Assembly: GCA_001917135.1 (NCBI GenBank)
Contig: MNTT01000010.1
Location: forward strand, 1-24,855
Origin: Acetobacter sp. 46_36
GTDB taxonomy: Bacteria; Pseudomonadota; Alphaproteobacteria; RF32; CAG-239
Direction: 5' to 3'
DNA length: 24,855 nucleotides
The first letter of the stretch is position 1. Every line of letters begins with the position of its first letter. The notes under the pieces were generated by a model. That model had not been told where the DNA came from and ran no database searches. It was given only the letters and a program-made list of their open reading frames with translations. The position numbers were made by a program, and so were the translations under genes. This document shows, piece after piece, positions 1 to 6,493 of this stretch.

Positions 1-25
1 GTCTCGTTCCCTGCCGGTGAGTGGG

Positions 26-54
26 TTTATATGACACTCTTTTTCAGATGTCAA
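26..54 (-). promoter_or_regulatory. strong sigma70-type promoter firing leftward out of the window
   Basis: Read on the minus strand there is a perfect -35 TTGACA (49-54), a 17-base spacer and a -10 TATAAA (26-31). Just upstream, A/T tracts centred near 61, 70, 81 and 91 repeat about every 10 bp, as in an UP element or curved DNA. Transcription would start near position 19 and leave the window. Such a combination is typical of rRNA or tRNA operons, so a stable-RNA gene just outside is a reasonable inference, but the gene itself is not visible. Confidence 0.7.
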
Positions 55-88
55 TAACTTTTTTCAAAAAATTTCACTTTTTTTAAAG

Positions 89-240
89 TTTTTTATTCCT
101 CCTCCTCCATCCTACTGTTTTTACTTATTTCCTCTTCCCGCTCCTCTTCTCATATTATCATATCACTCCCCTCCTCGCAATATAGCTCTTATTCCTACCC
201 CCTCTAATACCCTCTTATATTCCCTTTTATCCTCGTAAAA
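89..240. other. G-depleted pyrimidine-rich tract between a promoter and an Hsp70 gene
   Basis: On the plus strand this 152-base stretch has only five G residues (117, 140, 177, 185, 235) and is dominated by CT-rich runs such as CCTCCTCCTCC. No reading frame with a ribosome binding site and no hairpin terminator is visible. It lies 3' of the leftward Hsp70-like gene and upstream of the leftward promoter at 26-54. Its role is unknown. Confidence 0.6.
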
Positions 241-244
241 AAAA

Positions 245-1522
245 TCATCCATAACGAATCATTCCTTCATAAGCCAGCCCCGTTGCAACTGATGAGAACT
301 TCCTGGCATCAGATAAAACCGCAAAGGGAAACAGTTGCTTTATTTTTCTCTTTATATAAGGAATTTCCGTGGAGCCACCTGTTAAAATAACCAATTCTAT
401 TTCTGAATAAGATACGGACGCCGCTTTCAGACAATCTTCCAAAGCGATGCTTATCTTCCGGACATCATTATTGATGGCATCCTCAAAGCTTTCCAAATCG
501 ATTTCTATCTCCGGCATCCGGGAAAGAAAGTCTAAACAACTTTTTATGACTTTATTATCGGACAGCTCAATTTTCGCTTTCTCTACTTTATTAAGAAATG
601 TGTGTCCCAATTCTTTTTTTATAATTTCGTATAAGACTCCTACCTTATCCGGTTCTGCCGACTCTTCATATAATTTACGAACGGCTTCTTTTTCCTTATA
701 TGCATAAAGACTGTTGATATTGCTCCATTCCGACAATGTTACATAAGGAGAAAAGGGAACAGGAAGAATACGGCCATTATACGGATTCGGCTTTAACATC
801 GTACCGTATCCCAACCCCGGCATAAATCCCCTGACAGACAAGTCCCGGTCAAAGTCATTACCGCCGATACGTATTCCAGCATTAGCAAGGATGTCTTTTT
901 TCCGATTCTGACTATTTCGTTTTTGAGGCGACAGACGAATCACGCTAAAATCTGACGTTCCTCCGCCTATATCTATTACACAAGCCAGTTGTTCATGCCG
1001 GAGTCGGGTTTCATGAGCAAATGCGGCGGCCAAAGGCTCATATTGGAAGCTTATTTCCTTAAACCCGGCATTAACTGCTATTTTGCGCAAAACTGCTTCT
1101 GCCTTAGCATCCGAATCCGGAGCAAAATCCTGAAAATGAACCGGGCGTCCCAGAACAACACTATCCAGTGTTTTTTCGATTTGTTTTTCTGCTGTTTCTT
1201 TCAGATATTTCAAAAAACGAAGAATTATGTCTTCATAACTCAGACGGACATCATTAACTTCCGTTTTCATATCCATTAAATCCGTTCCAAGGATTCGTTT
1301 CAGCGAACGCATAAACCGTCCGACAGCCCCGTTAATATATTGAGCGACGGCCTCATCGCCAAACGTGGGGCAATATGTATTTTCTTCCGGGAAAAAAATC
1401 GCCGTCGGAATCGTTTCTTTCCCCTTCCCGAAACGAATCAATTCAGGAGTCTTCCCTTGTGTTACAACAGATACAGCCGAATTGGTCGTGCCAAAATCAA
1501 TCCCACAATATGACTGGTACAT
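245..1522 (-). CDS. yegD: YegD-like Hsp70-family ATPase without substrate-binding domain
   Basis: Hsp70/actin-fold ATPase of 425 residues. Visible motifs are the N-terminal phosphate loop GIDFGTTNS (7-15), EPLAAA (162-167), the second phosphate motif DIGGGTSD (184-191) and the adenosine motif TGGST (381-385). The length is close to E. coli YegD (about 450) and leaves no room for the peptide-binding and lid domains of DnaK, so it is probably a specialised cytosolic chaperone-like ATPase; its client is unknown. An in-frame ATG lies 60 bases upstream at 1582, but the chosen start has a strong GGAGGAG site a few bases before it. The gene is monocistronic, with no DnaJ or GrpE partner nearby. The symbol is by family resemblance only. 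Confidence 0.85.
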   Translation of the reverse strand: MYQSYCGIDFGTTNSAVSVVTQGKTPELIRFGKGKETIPTAIFFPEENTYCPTFGDEAVAQYINGAVGRFMRSLKRILGTDLMDMKTEVNDVRLSYEDIILRFLKYLKETAEKQIEKTLDSVVLGRPVHFQDFAPDSDAKAEAVLRKIAVNAGFKEISFQYEPLAAAFAHETRLRHEQLACVIDIGGGTSDFSVIRLSPQKRNSQNRKKDILANAGIRIGGNDFDRDLSVRGFMPGLGYGTMLKPNPYNGRILPVPFSPYVTLSEWSNINSLYAYKEKEAVRKLYEESAEPDKVGVLYEIIKKELGHTFLNKVEKAKIELSDNKVIKSCLDFLSRMPEIEIDLESFEDAINNDVRKISIALEDCLKAASVSYSEIELVILTGGSTEIPYIKRKIKQLFPFAVLSDARKFSSVATGLAYEGMIRYG

Positions 1523-1555
1523 TATTCTCCTCCGATAAATAGTAAACGGGGGAAG

Positions 1556-1583
1556 AATATAGAGTATCTTTTTAAGATTCAAG
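1556..1583 (-). promoter_or_regulatory. putative promoter of the Hsp70-like gene
   Basis: On the minus strand CTTGAA (1578-1583) and TATATT (1556-1561) are separated by 16 bases, about 35 bases before the start codon at 1522. It reads as a sigma70 promoter, but CTTG followed after 16 bases by TCTATAT also resembles alphaproteobacterial heat-shock sigma32 promoters. Which sigma factor is used cannot be decided from sequence. Confidence 0.4.
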
Positions 1584-1631
1584 AACTTATTGAATCTATT
1601 TTAAATTTTAAACTTTCTATTAACTTTTTTC

Positions 1632-1660
1632 TTGAAGATACCGGAAAAATATGCTATATT
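1632..1660 (+). promoter_or_regulatory. sigma70-type promoter of a candidate small RNA
   Basis: TTGAAG (1632-1637), a 17-base spacer and TATATT (1655-1660) form a good promoter reading rightward. The expected start is near 1667. An intrinsic terminator follows about 90 bases later with no open reading frame between, so the natural product is a short RNA rather than an mRNA. Confidence 0.55.
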
Positions 1661-1666
1661 AAATTT

Positions 1667-1756
1667 AAATAAGAAGAAAAAAGTCTAAACCTAAATATAT
1701 ATCTTAAACATTAACAAACCACCCCCGCTGTTGTTTCCCCACATCAGCGGTTTTTT
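1667..1756 (+). ncRNA. candidate small RNA of about 90 nt
   Basis: Bounded by the promoter at 1632-1660 and the terminator at 1725-1756, and lacking any ATG-initiated frame. The 5' half is A-rich and unstructured; the 3' half carries C-rich patches (CCCCC just before the hairpin and TTTCCCC in its loop), which could in principle pair with G-rich ribosome binding sites. The family is not recognised. An alternative is an attenuated leader of msrAB, whose start lies 225 bases beyond the terminator. Confidence 0.45.
1725..1756 (+). terminator. intrinsic terminator of the candidate small RNA
   Basis: CCGCTG (1725-1730) pairs with CAGCGG (1745-1750) across a 14-base loop and is followed directly by six T residues (1751-1756). 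On the minus strand the hairpin is not followed by T residues, so it serves rightward transcription. Confidence 0.7.
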
Positions 1757-1980
1757 ATTTTATCATTATTTTTTGCGATTTATTTTCCGGTTAAACTTCC
1801 CGACAATTTTAGAGTTCTATCCGTTTTTGCCCAAACGTTTCCATAGATACAGTATTTGCAGAGACGGCTACCAAAACAATGGAATAGATACGGATTAATA
1901 TGAAAAAAAACGGCATATATTATTACCGGCACGCAGAAAACAAGACGTAATGATATAAGGAAAAGGGAAAGGGAAAACAA
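1757..1980 (+). other. gene-free leader region upstream of msrAB
   Basis: No convincing gene, hairpin or full promoter is visible in these 224 bases. The last 25 bases are purine-rich with GGGAAAGGG-like runs before the msrAB start, giving only a weak ribosome binding site. A promoter for msrAB is expected here, but none stands out. Confidence 0.4.
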
Positions 1981-2865
1981 ATGGAATTGTCACACGCAAT
2001 TTTTGCCGCCGGCTGTTTTTGGGGCGTACAAGCTACATTTGACGCCGTAGACGGGGTTGTTTCCACACTAGCCGGCTATACCGGCGGAACTTTGGAGAAT
2101 CCGTCATATGAAAGAATCTGCAGAGGAGATACAAACCATGCAGAAGCTGTTTTGGTTAATTTTGATGAAACGATTGTCAGCTACGATAAACTTTTGGACA
2201 TTTATTTTGCCAGCCACAATCCGACAACTCTGAACAGGCAGGGGCCTGACATCGGAACCCAATACCGTTCGGCCATTTTTACGGCCAATGAAGAACAGGA
2301 AGCTGCCGCATTGGCCAAAATCCGGCAAATAAACGAATCCGGAATATACAGAACTCCCGTAGTTACGCAGGTTTTGCCCGAACAGACATTTTATCCGGCG
2401 GAAGAATATCATCAGAAATACTTGGCGAAACGAGGAAAAAGTAAATGCTCCATTTTTGACAATAAAGAAACGGACAAAGCCGAAAAAGATAAAACAGACC
2501 ATGAATGGCGGGAACTGTTGACACCCGAGCAATACCGCATTTTAAGGGAAAAAGGTACGGAAAAGCCTTTCAGCGGCTCTCTCCTGCATATTGATGAAGA
2601 CGGAATTTTTGTATGCGGCGCCTGCGGTAATCCAATTTTTATTTCCGACAGCAAATTTGATTCCGGCAGCGGCTGGCCAAGTTTTGACGAAGCGATTCCC
2701 GGCAGTGTAAGCTTAGTTCCCGATTTCAGCCATGGAATGTCCAGAACTGAAGTTATCTGTGCCGAATGCAACTCACACCTCGGCCATCTGTTTACAGACG
2801 GTCCGACTCCGACCGGACAAAGGTTTTGCATAAATTCTGCAGCCATGCATTTTAAACCGCAATGA
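1981..2865 (+). CDS. msrAB: bifunctional peptide methionine sulfoxide reductase MsrA-MsrB
   Basis: Repairs oxidised methionine in proteins: the A domain reduces the S-sulfoxide and the B domain the R-sulfoxide, using thioredoxin-type reductants. Of 294 residues, about 1-155 form MsrA with the catalytic GCFWG motif (Cys12), GYTGG and the EEYHQKYL segment; Cys156 could resolve the disulfide. Residues about 173-294 form MsrB with two zinc CxxC pairs (Cys212/215 and Cys260/263), GSGWPSF, HLGHLFTDGP and the catalytic Cys283 in RFCINSAA. Both active sites look complete. There is no signal peptide, so a cytosolic enzyme is expected, unlike periplasmic fused forms. The order A then B and the length are usual for fused proteins. 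It is separated from its neighbours and is probably transcribed alone. Confidence 0.95.
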   Translation: MELSHAIFAAGCFWGVQATFDAVDGVVSTLAGYTGGTLENPSYERICRGDTNHAEAVLVNFDETIVSYDKLLDIYFASHNPTTLNRQGPDIGTQYRSAIFTANEEQEAAALAKIRQINESGIYRTPVVTQVLPEQTFYPAEEYHQKYLAKRGKSKCSIFDNKETDKAEKDKTDHEWRELLTPEQYRILREKGTEKPFSGSLLHIDEDGIFVCGACGNPIFISDSKFDSGSGWPSFDEAIPGSVSLVPDFSHGMSRTEVICAECNSHLGHLFTDGPTPTGQRFCINSAAMHFKPQ

Positions 2866-2868
2866 AAA

Positions 2869-2901
2869 TTCGGGCACATTCTGAAGCCCAAAGGTGCCGA
2901 A
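2869..2901 (+). other. weak stem-loop after msrAB
   Basis: TTCGGGCAC (2869-2877) can pair with GTGCCGAA (2894-2901) with one bulged base. No T tract follows, so it is at best a poor terminator or an mRNA 3'-end hairpin. Confidence 0.3.
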
Positions 2902-2991
2902 CATAAAAATTCGGAGCAAATAATTCTTGCAAATATTTTGTATATCGTTATTTTAATTGCAGATATGTAAGTTTATTTAAATTATTGCGTT

Positions 2992-3303
2992 ATGAAAGAA
3001 CTAAATTCAATTCTATTAGTTTGGTGCCTGACCGGCATTGTTTTATGCAGCGGAGCAGCATTGTATTTTTGGAGATTTGAAAAGAAACATCCCGAAGTCA
3101 AACTTGCAGACGGAAATCCTGAAATTAAAAGAAAGTACCATTCTGCCGTGATGCTTGTTTTCGGATTTATTTTTGCTCTGATTTTAGGGCTTATCTGTGT
3201 ACTGGCGTATCTTACCGGGCAAACATCCTTATGGATTCCGGCAACAGTTCCTTTGGGCTGCCTTTGCTTTTGCCTGCTTGCGGCAAAAAGAAAAAAATTT
3301 TAA
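2992..3303 (+). CDS. small three-helix membrane protein of unknown function
   Basis: A 103-residue protein with three hydrophobic segments at about 6-27, 51-74 and 79-97, joined by a charged loop (about 28-50) rich in Lys and Glu and ending in a basic tail. This is an inner-membrane topology. Several Cys residues sit in the helices (12, 19, 69, 90, 92), with no obvious motif. No strong ribosome binding site precedes the ATG, but the frame is clean and a good intrinsic terminator follows immediately, which supports a real gene. The family is not recognised and the neighbours give no functional hint. Confidence 0.65.
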   Translation: MKELNSILLVWCLTGIVLCSGAALYFWRFEKKHPEVKLADGNPEIKRKYHSAVMLVFGFIFALILGLICVLAYLTGQTSLWIPATVPLGCLCFCLLAAKRKKF

Positions 3304-3317
3304 GAACAATTTTCTCC

Positions 3318-3345
3318 GGCACCCCAAAACGGTGCCTTTTATTTT
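3318..3345 (+). terminator. intrinsic terminator after the small membrane protein gene
   Basis: GGCACC (3318-3323) and GGTGCC (3331-3336) form a hairpin with a 7-base loop followed by TTTTATTTT. It overlaps the stop codon of the convergent glycosyltransferase gene; no T tract exists on the other strand. Confidence 0.75.
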
Positions 3346-4115
3346 GTTTCCTTATTTGTATTTTGGTATTCAAACCATTTTGCAATCTTTAAAAAACGAA
3401 AATATGCATGATTGACCGATGATACAAATCCCCAACGACCGTTTAAAAAATTCCTTTTTATGATATAATAGCAAATAAACTGGCGGAAAAATTCCGTCGC
3501 CAAGCGTATTTGGCCATATTTTTTGTTTTCAGCCACCGCCGTTTGCAAAACCTGGTCGGTAAAATGGTTTAACTTGCTGACCTGATGGCTCAAACTGAGA
3601 TAAGAATAATGATATATTGTTCCTTTAAGCTGCCCTACCGCCGCGCCTTGTTTTAGGACAAGGCGGTCTTTAGTCATTCTATCCGCGGGCATATCGGCAT
3701 AATCACGATGATAAAGCCGCTCTAAATTATATTTTTTAGTTCCCGGACGGGGTTTTTGAAATCCCGGGAACATTTCTCCGATTTTAATTTTGTATACATT
3801 AAATTGAGGATACTGTTCTGATTTTATTTGATTTATTTCGCGAATCAGACCTTCTGACAAAACTTCATCAGCATCTAAAGAAAGCAACCACTCGTTGGCA
3901 CATTTACTTTGTGCATAATTTTTTTGCGCGGCATAGCTGTGCCAATCGTGATAATAAAACTTTGCACCGTATTTCCGGGCAATTTCCCCGGTTTTATCCC
4001 TGCTGCCGCTGTCAATAATAATTATCTCATCGGCAACGCGACTCGCCGCCTGCAGCGTTTTCTCCAGCCGTTTTTCTTCATTAAAGGTTATCATATAGAC
4101 GGAAAGTTTATGCAT
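3339..4115 (-). CDS. WaaE-like family 2 glycosyltransferase
   Basis: Probable LPS-core or other envelope glycosyltransferase of the WaaE/KdtX type, acting at the cytosolic face of the inner membrane. The 258-residue protein has a GT-A fold: NEE (12-14), the nucleotide-sugar segment DSGSRDKT (35-42), AAQKNYA and the metal-binding DADE (81-84). No membrane helix is evident, as in soluble peripheral family members. An ATG two codons earlier (4121) is possible, but the GAGAG element abuts it directly and is better placed for the ATG at 4115. The gene stands alone, divergent from the ArsC-like gene and convergent with the small membrane protein gene. The sugar donor and acceptor cannot be told from sequence. 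Confidence 0.85.
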   Translation of the reverse strand: MHKLSVYMITFNEEKRLEKTLQAASRVADEIIIIDSGSRDKTGEIARKYGAKFYYHDWHSYAAQKNYAQSKCANEWLLSLDADEVLSEGLIREINQIKSEQYPQFNVYKIKIGEMFPGFQKPRPGTKKYNLERLYHRDYADMPADRMTKDRLVLKQGAAVGQLKGTIYHYSYLSLSHQVSKLNHFTDQVLQTAVAENKKYGQIRLATEFFRQFICYYIIKRNFLNGRWGFVSSVNHAYFRFLKIAKWFEYQNTNKETK

Positions 4116-4142
4116 TTTCATCTCTCGGTTATCTTTAACGCC

Positions 4143-4170
4143 TATATATTATCAACTTTTTGCTTATCAA
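4143..4170 (-). promoter_or_regulatory. putative promoter of the WaaE-like gene
   Basis: On the minus strand TTGATA (4165-4170), a 16-base spacer and TATATA (4143-4148) precede the start codon by about 30 bases. Each hexamer differs from consensus at one position. Confidence 0.5.
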
Positions 4171-4258
4171 CGGGTAATTCGATTTTTTCTAAACTAATTG
4201 CGTTTAAAATAAAATGCATTTAGACTTTGGCTACAATAAATTATTTTCCGGAGGTTTC

Positions 4259-4630
4259 ATGAAAAAAGTATTGTTTATTGAATATCCCAAATGCACCACT
4301 TGCCAAAAAGCAAAAAAGTGGCTCCAAGACCATCAAATTGCTTTTGATGACCGCCATATCACAGAGCAGCACCCGACAGCAGACGAGCTAAAAAAGTGGC
4401 AGAAAATCGCGGGACTGCCGTTAAAAAGCTTTTTTAACACCAGCGGACTCCTTTATAAATCCATGGATTTAAAAAATAAACTTCCCTCCATGGCTGACGA
4501 TGAAAAACTGGAATTACTCGGCAGTAACGGCATGTTGGTTAAACGGCCTCTGGTTATCAGCGACGACTTTATCCTCATCGGCTTTAAAATCCCCGAATGG
4601 GAGAAAAAATTTGCCGAAAGCCGCGGCTAA
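4259..4630 (+). CDS. Spx/ArsC-family thioredoxin-fold protein
   Basis: A 123-residue member of the arsenate reductase/Spx/YffB family. The CxxC motif CTTC (Cys12, Cys15) sits in the first loop after the opening strand, followed by the usual helix, the FFNTSG segment and a late VKRPLVI strand, which in this family frames the substrate or partner groove. The start chosen has GGAGG (4250-4254) four bases upstream; an in-frame ATG at 4214 would add 15 unlikely residues. A detoxifying arsenate reductase is not implied: no ars genes are near, and family members also act as redox regulators or have unknown roles. It is single-gene, ending at a shared bidirectional terminator. Confidence 0.85.
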   Translation: MKKVLFIEYPKCTTCQKAKKWLQDHQIAFDDRHITEQHPTADELKKWQKIAGLPLKSFFNTSGLLYKSMDLKNKLPSMADDEKLELLGSNGMLVKRPLVISDDFILIGFKIPEWEKKFAESRG

Positions 4631-4675
4631 ACGACTGCACTCAAACCCACAATCAAAATAGTCCGCATCTAAAAT

Positions 4676-4707
4676 AAAAGCCGCTCCGTTTACAGAGCGG
4701 CTTTTTT
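4676..4707. terminator. bidirectional intrinsic terminator
   Basis: AAAAGCCGCTC (4676-4686) and GAGCGGCTTTT (4695-4705) form a perfect 11-bp stem with an 8-base loop. T residues follow on the plus strand (4702-4707), and on the minus strand it is followed by TTTTATTTT. It separates the convergent ArsC-like and secretion-ATPase genes. Confidence 0.88.
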
Positions 4708-4710
4708 GCT

Positions 4711-5865
4711 TTAACTGTTATAGACATCAAATAACGGCAGCCCTCTTTCCAATTTCGTCTTCTGGGCTTCCATAATTGTCGCAAGGTTCAACTTTCCGGT
4801 GCGAAGCATTGCTCGAACCTGACAGCCGGCATTAATATCCGGATTGGCAAATAATGCTTCTAATTGCAAGCGTCGCGGCGAACCTATCAAATTCTGATGA
4901 ATGCAAGCCAGCAACCCGTTTGCCATAAGCTCATAAGCCATTTCTTCACTGATGCCGCTTGACGCCGCATATTTTGCCAGAGCATTAATTGCATCGCCGA
5001 CATTGTTGGCATGAATGGTGGAAAGCACCAGATGCCCCGACGTTGCCGCGCGCAGCAATTCAACAGCCGCCTCAGGAGAACGAATCTCTCCCAAATAAAT
5101 GTAACGGGGCTTGGAGCGCAATGCCGACTTAATTCCTTCTTCCCAAATGCCGTCAGGCGGCGTGGTTTGTTTACAAAGTCCCAGATCTCCGTTTTCGGTC
5201 TGATAAACACCGTCAAGCGGCATTTCTATCGGGTCTTCAATAGTAAAGGCATATCCGCCTTCCGTCTGGAGATATTTTTTTATCAGGGCGGAAATTGACG
5301 TACTTTTACCGGTTCCGGTTGCTCCGGCAAATAATATCAAACCGCTTTTGGGTGCCAGACTAATCAGCTGGCGATACACTCCGCCGGGAATTCCCAGCTT
5401 TTCCAAATCAGGAATTTCCGTCGGCATTTTTCGTGCGCAGAACTGTTCTCCTTCAAGTGCCACAGTCCTTTCAATACGGTAATTTCTTCCTTTGTAACGC
5501 AAAGAATAACTGCTGTTTTTTCCATCGTATTTTTCTTCTACAGCAGTGATAAAATCCTGTATGTCAATAAATTTTCCGACTTTTAACCCGCTGTTGCTCT
5601 TACCGCTCCAGATATAGCTTTTCTTATCGGGCGTAATATATAAATCTGAAAAATTAACATCATTTACCATTTTAGGCAAATCATCAGCAAACGCCGGTTT
5701 GGGAGATGTTGTTTTTGCTTCACTGTGCAATAGAGAAGCACTGCTCATTGTTGAACTTCTGACGACACGCCCCTGAATATCCACCGCAGGCGCTTTTTCC
5801 TGCGACGCCAGCGTGGTTTTGTTTTCCGTTTTATCTTTACCAAATAATCCCATTACTTTTTCCAT
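4711..5865 (-). CDS. orphan PilT/DotB/TraJ-type secretion ATPase
   Basis: Hexameric type II/IV secretion ATPase of 384 residues. Residues 1-65 are a polar, probably disordered leader; about 66-150 form the N-terminal PAS-like domain. The RecA-like domain has Walker A GATGTGKST (181-189), the Asp box TIEDPIE (208-214), Walker B YIYLGEIRSPE (255-265) and the His box STIHANN (282-288), so catalysis looks intact. Details of the core resemble DotB and IncI TraJ more than a twitching PilT; this is by eye only. The start is uncertain: ATG at 5865 or 5853, neither with a strong ribosome binding site. No pilus, Dot/Icm or other secretion gene is in the window, so its machine must be encoded elsewhere or has been lost. 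Confidence 0.85.
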   Translation of the reverse strand: MEKVMGLFGKDKTENKTTLASQEKAPAVDIQGRVVRSSTMSSASLLHSEAKTTSPKPAFADDLPKMVNDVNFSDLYITPDKKSYIWSGKSNSGLKVGKFIDIQDFITAVEEKYDGKNSSYSLRYKGRNYRIERTVALEGEQFCARKMPTEIPDLEKLGIPGGVYRQLISLAPKSGLILFAGATGTGKSTSISALIKKYLQTEGGYAFTIEDPIEMPLDGVYQTENGDLGLCKQTTPPDGIWEEGIKSALRSKPRYIYLGEIRSPEAAVELLRAATSGHLVLSTIHANNVGDAINALAKYAASSGISEEMAYELMANGLLACIHQNLIGSPRRLQLEALFANPDINAGCQVRAMLRTGKLNLATIMEAQKTKLERGLPLFDVYNS

Positions 5866-5958
5866 TTATACTAAACAATATTTTCTGCCTACAGCTGTAT
5901 TAGCAGTAGCACGTTTATATTGATATTTGGTTAATCAGAAATCTACTTTTTTGATTAT

Positions 5959-5993
5959 AAAAAAAGAGCACTGATAACATATAACATGTGCTC
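5959..5993 (-). terminator. intrinsic terminator of the tRNA-Gly transcript
   Basis: On the minus strand GAGCAC (5988-5993) pairs with GTGCTC (5966-5971) and is followed by seven T residues (5965 down to 5959). It lies about 40 bases beyond the tRNA 3' end and upstream of the secretion-ATPase gene, insulating that gene from tRNA transcription. Confidence 0.78.
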
Positions 5994-6031
5994 TTTCTAT
6001 CTATTTATAACCTATCGGTTTACTTACAAAT

Positions 6032-6106
6032 TGGAGCGGGCAATGGGATTCGGACCCACGACATCAACCTTGGCAAGGTTGCGCTCTACCCCTGAGCTAT
6101 ACCCGC
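6032..6106 (-). tRNA. glyT: tRNA-Gly (anticodon GCC)
   Basis: A 75-base cloverleaf read on the minus strand: acceptor GCGGGTA pairs with TGCCCGC, the D arm is GCTC/GAGC, the anticodon arm CAACC/GGTTG encloses TTGCCAA with anticodon GCC, a five-base variable loop follows, the T arm is GTGGG/CCCAT with TCCGAAT in the loop, and CCA is encoded (6032-6034). All stems pair with only G-U exceptions. It decodes GGC and GGT. A promoter and a terminator flank it, so it is transcribed alone. The gene symbol is generic. Confidence 0.97.
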
Positions 6107-6123
6107 ATCGTTTAACGAAAGTT

Positions 6124-6151
6124 TTTATAGCAGTTTTTTTTATTTATGCAA
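6124..6151 (-). promoter_or_regulatory. promoter of tRNA-Gly
   Basis: On the minus strand TTGCAT (6146-6151), a 16-base A-rich spacer and TATAAA (6124-6129). The predicted start near 6117 gives a leader of about 10 bases before the mature tRNA, as expected for a tRNA gene. Confidence 0.65.
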
Positions 6152-6283
6152 GAAAAATTTTCATTCATTTGGGATTTTTTTAATAACTTTTTGTTTTAAG
6201 CCAAATAAAAATTATCCTCAATATAAAATACATATTTATTTCCTTAATAAATTATATACAATTATGCCTTATTATATAAAGCA

Positions 6284-6289
6284 TATAAT
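6284..6289 (+). promoter_or_regulatory. consensus -10 element upstream of the 49-residue gene and murA
   Basis: TATAAT (6284-6289) in a very AT-rich region, with only a poor -35 (TTATGC, 16 bases upstream). Transcription would start about 20 bases before the small gene at 6314 and continue into murA. Confidence 0.4.
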
Positions 6290-6313
6290 ACTACCCTTGA
6301 AAATGGAGCAGTC

Positions 6314-6463
6314 ATGCCAAAAGAAAACAGCAAAAAGAGTATTCAAAACACGCGTTTTGAAAAAGAAGCCAGAGCGTTGAAGAAAAATCTGGAAAAAAGA
6401 AAACAGCAGGAACAGGCTTTGAAATCAGAAAAAGACAAAAAAACGATTCAGCACTCAAATTAA
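6314..6463 (+). CDS. 49-residue highly charged protein upstream of murA
   Basis: A very small gene with a well placed ribosome binding site: GGAG (6305-6308) five bases before ATG. The product is rich in Lys, Glu and Gln, has no hydrophobic segment and is predicted to be one long helix through its middle (ALKKNLEKRKQQEQALKSEK). I believe alphaproteobacteria often carry short proteins with a similar LRxNLxRRK-type core, but I cannot verify that here. It ends 30 bases before murA and is probably cotranscribed with it. Function unknown. Confidence 0.65.
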   Translation: MPKENSKKSIQNTRFEKEARALKKNLEKRKQQEQALKSEKDKKTIQHSN

Positions 6464-6493
6464 TTTTTTATAGTCAGAACGGGAACATTTAAG

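Noticed and set aside
2412..2891. 159-codon antisense ORF over the MsrB domain
   Set aside because: Mirror of a clearly coding MsrB frame with intact zinc and catalytic cysteines.
4259..4630. Arsenic resistance gene
   Set aside because: The family includes ArsC-like reductases, but no arsB, acr3 or arsR is nearby and the fold alone does not show arsenate reduction.
5986..6183. 65-codon ORF over tRNA-Gly
   Set aside because: A translation artefact of the antisense tRNA sequence.
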